Below, piece after piece: positions 59,186 to 64,000 of a stretch of DNA of 64,000 nt. The notes under the pieces are model-generated. The model was given only the letters and a program-made list of their open reading frames with translations, searched no databases and was not told where the DNA came from. Each line of letters opens with the position of its first letter. The stretch's first letter is position 1. Source of the DNA: Pyropia yezoensis (taxonomy: Eukaryota; Rhodophyta; Bangiophyceae; Bangiales; Bangiaceae); contig CM020619.1 of the NCBI GenBank assembly GCA_009829735.1, positions 12,825,777 through 12,889,776 of the forward strand, read 5' to 3'. The position numbers and the translations under genes were made by a program.

Positions 59186-61744
59186 TCAGTTGGTAGACCC
59201 ACTGCCCGAGGGAGGCCACTCACGCGTAAGCGCGTATACCTCCGTGCTCCACCGGTCGGCAACGTCACGACGGTCGACCACCCGAGTTACCTCGGTGCAT
59301 AGCTGGACGAGGGTGCTGCGGCCAGCCTCCACGTCCTCCAGAGCTTTCTGGAGGCGGTCCAGCACGCCACCGAAGCAACGCGCTGACCCAACCAGCGCAG
59401 CACCTGGGGGGATATCCCCCCAGCTAACAGAGAGACCCCCACGCATTGCGCGGGTAACAAGGGCGTCAACGCCCTCATACGAGAGACGGGGACCCCCGTA
59501 ATGTAGGACAGAGGCGGGAGGTGACACTGGCGCAGCCAGAGGAGCCACAGGAGCCGACACGGCTACCACCGGAGCCGGTGGCACCTGATACGAGGCCCGG
59601 TAGGACCCTACCGAAGGGGCTCCACCGTAACCACGGCGGTACTCCGCCCGACGACGGGACACCTCACACTCCCCACCCACAGAGCCCCACTCTCGGGGAC
59701 GACGGCCAACCGCCGCCGGCATCGGGTTACCGAACCACGGAGCAAGGACCTGAAGAGGGTCATGGATAACCATGGGAATACCCAGGTCAGCAACAGCCTC
59801 GGTGGATGCCCACCCATGGCAACTGGGCTCACCCGGCTGAGTACGCCGGACACGCAACGAGTGACGAGGCAAGGGGGAAGCCCCAGCCTGCGGGTCCCGG
59901 TACGGGGGAAGGGCCAACACCCCAGCCCAGTTTACGGCATCGTGAACAGCCAGCAGGGCCTCGAACTCCCGGGCCAACCCGGTCTTGGCGGCTATCAGAT
60001 CCACGCCCAACTGCGCGATGTGCCGACGGACACCCGTCGGAAGATGAAACAGACGACCCTGCCGGCGGACGGACAGCAAGAAGGAGGAAGCCTGCCCGAG
60101 GGTAACCTCAAGGGTGAAGGTACCCTGCAACGGGTGGACCGGTCGCGAGGCCAACACACTCCCGAAGTAGCGAAGACAGGAGCCGGTGTCAAACCGGAAA
60201 GCAGGGGCGGGTTCCCACCCCTCCTGCCATAGCGGCGGGCGCACGGGAGTGTATACCGGAGCACGACCGTTGCCGGTCTGCAACGCACACGTTATATCCG
60301 TGCGGAACGCATCCGCCATGACACCATGGTTACGTCGCCAGCTCGACGCCGACTTCAACCCCGCCATGGGCGGGTAGGGAGCCGTCAACGACAGATACGG
60401 GGGTACCCCCGGGTAGTAGTCAAAGTCGGGATACCGACCGGTACTGCCCACCGTCTCCCCAAACGCAACCGGCTCCGCCGCCGCCGCAATCCCCCGAGCA
60501 CTAGCCGGGTAGTCAATCTCCCGCGGCAACGCGGGGGCAATCAGGTCGCACACCCCGAAGGCAGGGTCGAGGTAGACCTCACCCCGTCCCACCCGGGTGC
60601 GCCAGAGCTGCGCATGCCGGTCGTCCGGCTGACTCAGGATCCAATGGTGTTCCACCCGGACCGCGTTCGGCTGGTTGACCAGCCGCACCAACTCCCGCTC
60701 CCAGCTCGGGTCCACCTTGACGCGCCGGGAGGACTCTCCACGGGGATGCACCAGGTGGAAGTCCATCCGCATACGCCCATCGGACTCCATCGACTCTTGC
60801 ACCGTGAGGCCTCGAACCCGAGCCACCAAGTCGGACACCGACATGGCGGGTTGACCCGCCGCCACGGCGACGCCGCCACCCAACGGGGCAACCCGGGCAG
60901 GACCAGGAAGAATCGGGGGCGCCGGGGGACGCACCACCGGCAGAGGGGCCGACGTCGGAGATGGACGAGGCCGAGGAGGAAGAAGAAGGGCGGGCGCCCG
61001 ACCGGAGTAACTCCCGGTGTCAACCGCCATGGGAGAAGGAGCGTCTTGACCGCTCGACACCCGCGGCACCGCAGGTATGGTACCGGCACCGGCACCACCC
61101 GTCGGCGTAGCCCCCGCCTCGGAAGTGGAAGGCACTTGGACAGCCTCCGGAGCCGGAGCCCCGGCCGTGCGGACACCCGCACCGTCTTGACCCACCGCAC
61201 CGGGTGTCGCACCGCCACCACCACCCGCGTCAACGTCGGGACCGCCTCGAGGAGTCACCGCCCGGACACCCGGACCACCTTGACCAGCCGGAGTCGGCTG
61301 CGGGTCGCCACCTCCGCCGCAGGGCGGACCATCTTGAGGTACCTTCGGTGAGCCGGCATCGGCACCAGGCTCCATCCGGGCAGCCGGCAGAGAGGGGGTA
61401 GAAGCCGCCACGCGCGGTTGACCGCCGGGTTGACCTCCGGCCGACGGCACCGTCGTGCCGCTGCACACGGACGACAGTCCTCCGGCCGACAGACGGACGG
61501 ACACCGCAGGCCCGTCGTCGTCAGACGAGCTCACCCCGTAACGCGCGGCGTCGGGACCGACAGGCGCGTCGTCCTCCATCTCCTCCCCGATCAGGAGGTC
61601 TTCCTCCTCTTCAAGCACCTGGGGATAGGACATGATAACGGGTGCGGAGTCCCCCGCGCCCACAAGCCATCGACGGCTACAACCCGGTACGGTGGGATAA
61701 CCGGGACGAGCCAGGGAAGCGCGGACACCCGCGCTTATGACCAC
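59186..61744 (-). CDS. Large antisense ORF of element C, unknown function
   Basis: 852 codons from 61744, or 815 from the ATG at 61633, which I prefer because it is followed by an acidic start (EEEEDLLIGEEMEDD). The order is an acidic N-terminus, a Pro/Ala/Gly-rich disordered part to about residue 300, a more globular, balanced region at roughly 310-740 with many W, Y, F and H residues (for example DFDYYPGVPPYLSL), then a helical C-terminus ending WPPSGSGSTN. No domain is recognised: no protease, envelope signal peptide, membrane span or nuclease motif is visible. It runs opposite to gag and pol and converges on pol, with 478 bp between the two stops. An ORF this long is not expected by chance even at 65% GC, because about 2.5% of random codons would be stops. 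Confidence 0.75.
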   Translation of the reverse strand: MVISAGVRASLARPGYPTVPGCSRRWLVGAGDSAPVIMSYPQVLEEEEDLLIGEEMEDDAPVGPDAARYGVSSSDDDGPAVSVRLSAGGLSSVCSGTTVPSAGGQPGGQPRVAASTPSLPAARMEPGADAGSPKVPQDGPPCGGGGDPQPTPAGQGGPGVRAVTPRGGPDVDAGGGGGATPGAVGQDGAGVRTAGAPAPEAVQVPSTSEAGATPTGGAGAGTIPAVPRVSSGQDAPSPMAVDTGSYSGRAPALLLPPRPRPSPTSAPLPVVRPPAPPILPGPARVAPLGGGVAVAAGQPAMSVSDLVARVRGLTVQESMESDGRMRMDFHLVHPRGESSRRVKVDPSWERELVRLVNQPNAVRVEHHWILSQPDDRHAQLWRTRVGRGEVYLDPAFGVCDLIAPALPREIDYPASARGIAAAAEPVAFGETVGSTGRYPDFDYYPGVPPYLSLTAPYPPMAGLKSASSWRRNHGVMADAFRTDITCALQTGNGRAPVYTPVRPPLWQEGWEPAPAFRFDTGSCLRYFGSVLASRPVHPLQGTFTLEVTLGQASSFLLSVRRQGRLFHLPTGVRRHIAQLGVDLIAAKTGLAREFEALLAVHDAVNWAGVLALPPYRDPQAGASPLPRHSLRVRRTQPGEPSCHGWASTEAVADLGIPMVIHDPLQVLAPWFGNPMPAAVGRRPREWGSVGGECEVSRRRAEYRRGYGGAPSVGSYRASYQVPPAPVVAVSAPVAPLAAPVSPPASVLHYGGPRLSYEGVDALVTRAMRGGLSVSWGDIPPGAALVGSARCFGGVLDRLQKALEDVEAGRSTLVQLCTEVTRVVDRRDVADRWSTEVYALTREWPPSGSGSTN

Positions 61745-62205
61745 AAACGGCTACGAGAAGCGCCACAAACACGCTGGTCGACCCGCGCCCCACGGGGCTA
61801 CGAACGCGCTCCACCCAGGCACCTGGGCGGGACGGGGCCACCCCCACACACGGGGTAAGCAAAGGGGGGTCACCCCCAACCGACCCCACTCAACGCGGGC
61901 AGCCCCCGCCCCCCACTCAATCGTCCACACGAGAGGGGCCCCCCTACCACCAGGCACCTGGTGGCGGATCCGCTTGCACCACCCCTCAGAGGGGGGTCGT
62001 GAACAAAAACCCGCATCGGGAAATTAACGGTCCGGAAAACGGATCGTGTGTGTACCACACAAAGGGGGGCACCCCCCTCGGACAACCTCGAAAAGGGGTG
62101 TCTGTCGCGACGGGGCGCAAAGCCCCACCCGACGGGTAAACAGTCACGCGACCCACTCACATTCGGTAACCCGAATGCAACTCGACCCGAGGACGGGCCG
62201 AATCT
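61745..62205 (-). promoter_or_regulatory. Upstream region of the antisense ORF
   Basis: This 460-bp spacer between the antisense ORF and the polypurine tract should hold its promoter if the ORF has its own; otherwise transcription would start in the 3' LTR on the opposite strand. No clear TATA box is visible on the minus strand. No other gene is seen. Confidence 0.3.
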
Positions 62206-62215
62206 AAGGGGGGGA
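62206..62215 (+). other. Element C polypurine tract
   Basis: AAGGGGGGGA, two bases before the 3' LTR; the expected primer for plus-strand DNA synthesis. Confidence 0.8.
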
Positions 62216-62217
62216 TA

Positions 62218-62580
62218 TGTAGCAATATGGTTGTCCGTATTGTGACCCTAATATCAGGGGGGCTACTTCTAATCCTTAACTTTCAATTTGAGAGTCCGTA
62301 CTGGTCACGGTATCTATAAGTTACGTATGACCAGAGGGACTTGCATCTTGGGGTGGAGGGTAGTTAGTAGTGTCTCCGAGGGTTTATAACGAGGGGGCCG
62401 GTGGCGAATCCACCGCCGGCCAAGGTAGAACAACAAACCCCTCCCATTTGGGCTCCCATCTTGGTCCCGTGGCTTGCGCTCCAAGGACAGCAACCTTGGC
62501 CTCCCGGTGACGTTGGTGCCGATCCCCCTTGGTGAGTGTTCCCTGAGAGTGGACGTGCGACGGATTCCTATTGTGCTACA
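62218..62580 (+). repeat. Element C 3' LTR
   Basis: 363 bp, identical to the 5' LTR except for one base. It ends TGCTACA at 62580. The flank ACTCG does not match the left flank. Confidence 0.93.
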
Positions 62581-64000
62581 ACTCGGACATGACGCGTCCA
62601 CGAGATTCCAGCAGTCAGGTGTCGGGGGGCGGGGGGGTTGAAAAGGGGGGGGGGGAGGGGCAGGGACCGGGCGAGCTCACACCTTGCGAGCCACCGTCTG
62701 CGATCCCCTCTGCGATAAACACCCCTACTGCTGCTCCCTGACATCGTGCCAACAACAGGAAAGCCGCTGCCCGTCGCTGCCCGCCAGACTCAATAGCTGT
62801 GGGAGACGACGCAGTGCAAATCCGCGCGTACTGCATGCCCTGTGACAGGCGTGCCGACTGACACAGTGGCTCCTGTGCGAATCGCCATTCCATGGTGCCC
62901 GAGAGCGCCTCGCCGGGGAAAACCCGTCCCGGTGCCCCGAGGACGACGTGCGGCTGCCCAGTTGCAGTCGCATGGAGCATTGCATTGGTCGCCCCGGTAC
63001 AGGTTAGTGCGTCGTGTCGGGGCGAGCAAGCCCTGCACTTGGGGCTCTCGATAGAGCTCGCCCGCTTGTGGCACACAAGGTACGACGTGGAAGACGAGCA
63101 GGTTCCTTGGTCGGGCTGCTGCGGGCGTCGGCGTCGTGCACCGCGAACACACCGCCACCGAATCGTCTTTGTGCGTTGAGAGTGCACGGTGCGGTGGATG
63201 TGTGGCGGACGACGATGGAAACCTCATTTTACATGGCTCTTCACTTTTTTGAGTTAGACACACCGTCGTGACGAGCAGAACGAAATCTCTTCGATGCCGT
63301 TGGAATCGATCTGATCCACCTGATGCCGCGGACTTACGAAGGAGAGAAAAATGTTCAACATTGCGATGACTTTACAAATCGCCCTCTCAGGGCCCGTGCA
63401 GGCCGACTCTGGGGTGACTTCAGAACTTGCACAATCTTCAAAGCCTGCTATCGCTGTTCGACCGACTGAAGAGTAATGAAGTTTCTATCGTCGTCCGCGA
63501 CGTGTAGAAATAAGTAAGCACTCAACTGACGTAGCCCACCGCGGCCATCCCGGCGGCTGGTCCCGGTCCCGGCGCACACCCCGCCGAAGCCGGCGCCGCC
63601 CCCTGGCCGTCAGCTGGGCAAAGCCCACCCGTTGGCCCCGTTTCCCCTACTACCACCGTCTCTAACACATTGGCCGCTTTAGGCGCTAATTGCAGGCGAC
63701 GGGCCCCCGGCCGCTGCCAGCGCCGGCAGGTTGTCGGCCGCTGTCAGCACGTCATACGATGCTGCCGTCGACAACGCGGCCCCGCGTAACGCCACCCCCA
63801 CCGCCACAGGACGTCGATTGTCGCTTGTCGCGCGGGAGGGGGGCAGAAAGGGAAGGCGGGGGAAAGGGGGGGGAGGGAGGGGGACGACATGCGGGAAGCG
63901 ATCCCCGCCACAAGACACCACCCCCCCCACCATCTACGACGCCGCCACCGGTACCCCGACACCCCCGGCCGACGGCCACAGCCGGCAGTGCCGCTTCCAC
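62581..64000. other. Right edge, no supported gene
   Basis: Two overlapping minus-strand frames (63,187-62,615 and 63,263-62,790) look somewhat protein-like but match nothing I recognise. The last 450 bases return to Gly/Pro-coding low-complexity DNA with C and G runs. Confidence 0.4.

Larger units (their letters stand above)
51981..62580 (+). mobile_element. Element C: young Ty3/gypsy chromovirus with a large antisense ORF
   Basis: 10,600 bp. The 363-bp LTRs differ at a single base (A at 52062, T at 62299), so insertion was recent. Order: 5' LTR, primer-binding site, gag, pol (1388 codons, intact), a hairpin-rich spacer, an antisense ORF of 815-852 codons, a polypurine tract and the 3' LTR. 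No target-site duplication is present: the flanks are ...CACATC and ACTCGG.... The unusual length for a gypsy element is due to the 3.5-kb block between pol and the 3' LTR. Confidence 0.93.

Noticed and set aside
60326-61351. 341-codon plus-strand ORF opposite the antisense gene of element C
   Set aside because: It is Arg/His/Thr-rich shadow sequence with no start context, shorter than and fully contained in the minus-strand ORF.

Overview
The window is nuclear DNA of a GC-rich eukaryote. The genes are typical eukaryotic ones (RAD51, eRF1, prefoldin 5, and homologues of TBC1D23 and LRRC57). Introns are few, short and of the GT-AG type, and three different Ty3/gypsy chromoviruses are present. 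High GC, mostly intronless genes, long C/G homopolymers and abundant gypsy elements would fit a bangiophyte red alga of the Porphyra/Pyropia type. That assignment is an inference from style, not from a marker gene.

From about 3 to 22.4 kb lies a compact housekeeping block whose genes alternate in strand: an armadillo-repeat protein (+), RAD51 (-), a METTL21-like methyltransferase (+), an LRRC57-like leucine-rich-repeat protein (-), a three-exon TBC1D23 homologue (+), an RRM/R3H protein (-), eRF1 (+) and a three-exon prefoldin subunit 5 (-). Neighbouring genes are therefore divergent or convergent, with short shared intergenic regions. Several of these carry tandem repeats or inverted repeats. 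The genes cover recombination, translation termination, chaperoning, endosome-to-Golgi trafficking and protein methylation, and do not form one pathway.

From 24 to 64 kb the window is repeat territory. Element A (24.5-26.7 kb, minus) is a 5'-truncated chromovirus. An IS630/Tc1-mariner-type transposase gene follows at 28-29 kb. About 3.7 kb of extremely GC-rich low-complexity DNA (29.1-32.8 kb) includes a nearly pure C tract of about 100 bases. Element B (37,112-46,713, minus) is a complete but decayed LTR retrotransposon with 5-bp target duplications. It sits between two convergent paralogous genes of an unrecognised family. A degenerate 39-bp minisatellite follows (49.2-50.4 kb). Element C (51,981-62,580, plus) is a young LTR retrotransposon whose 363-bp LTRs differ at one position; its pol is intact, while its gag is interrupted near the 5' end.

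The most striking observation is in elements B and C. Both have an extra region between the end of pol and the 3' LTR that carries protein-like sequence on the antisense strand, pointing back at pol. In C this is one uninterrupted ORF of 815-852 codons with no domain I recognise. An array of short hairpins lies between its stop and the pol stop. B and C also share the same 18-nt primer-binding site although their LTRs look unrelated.
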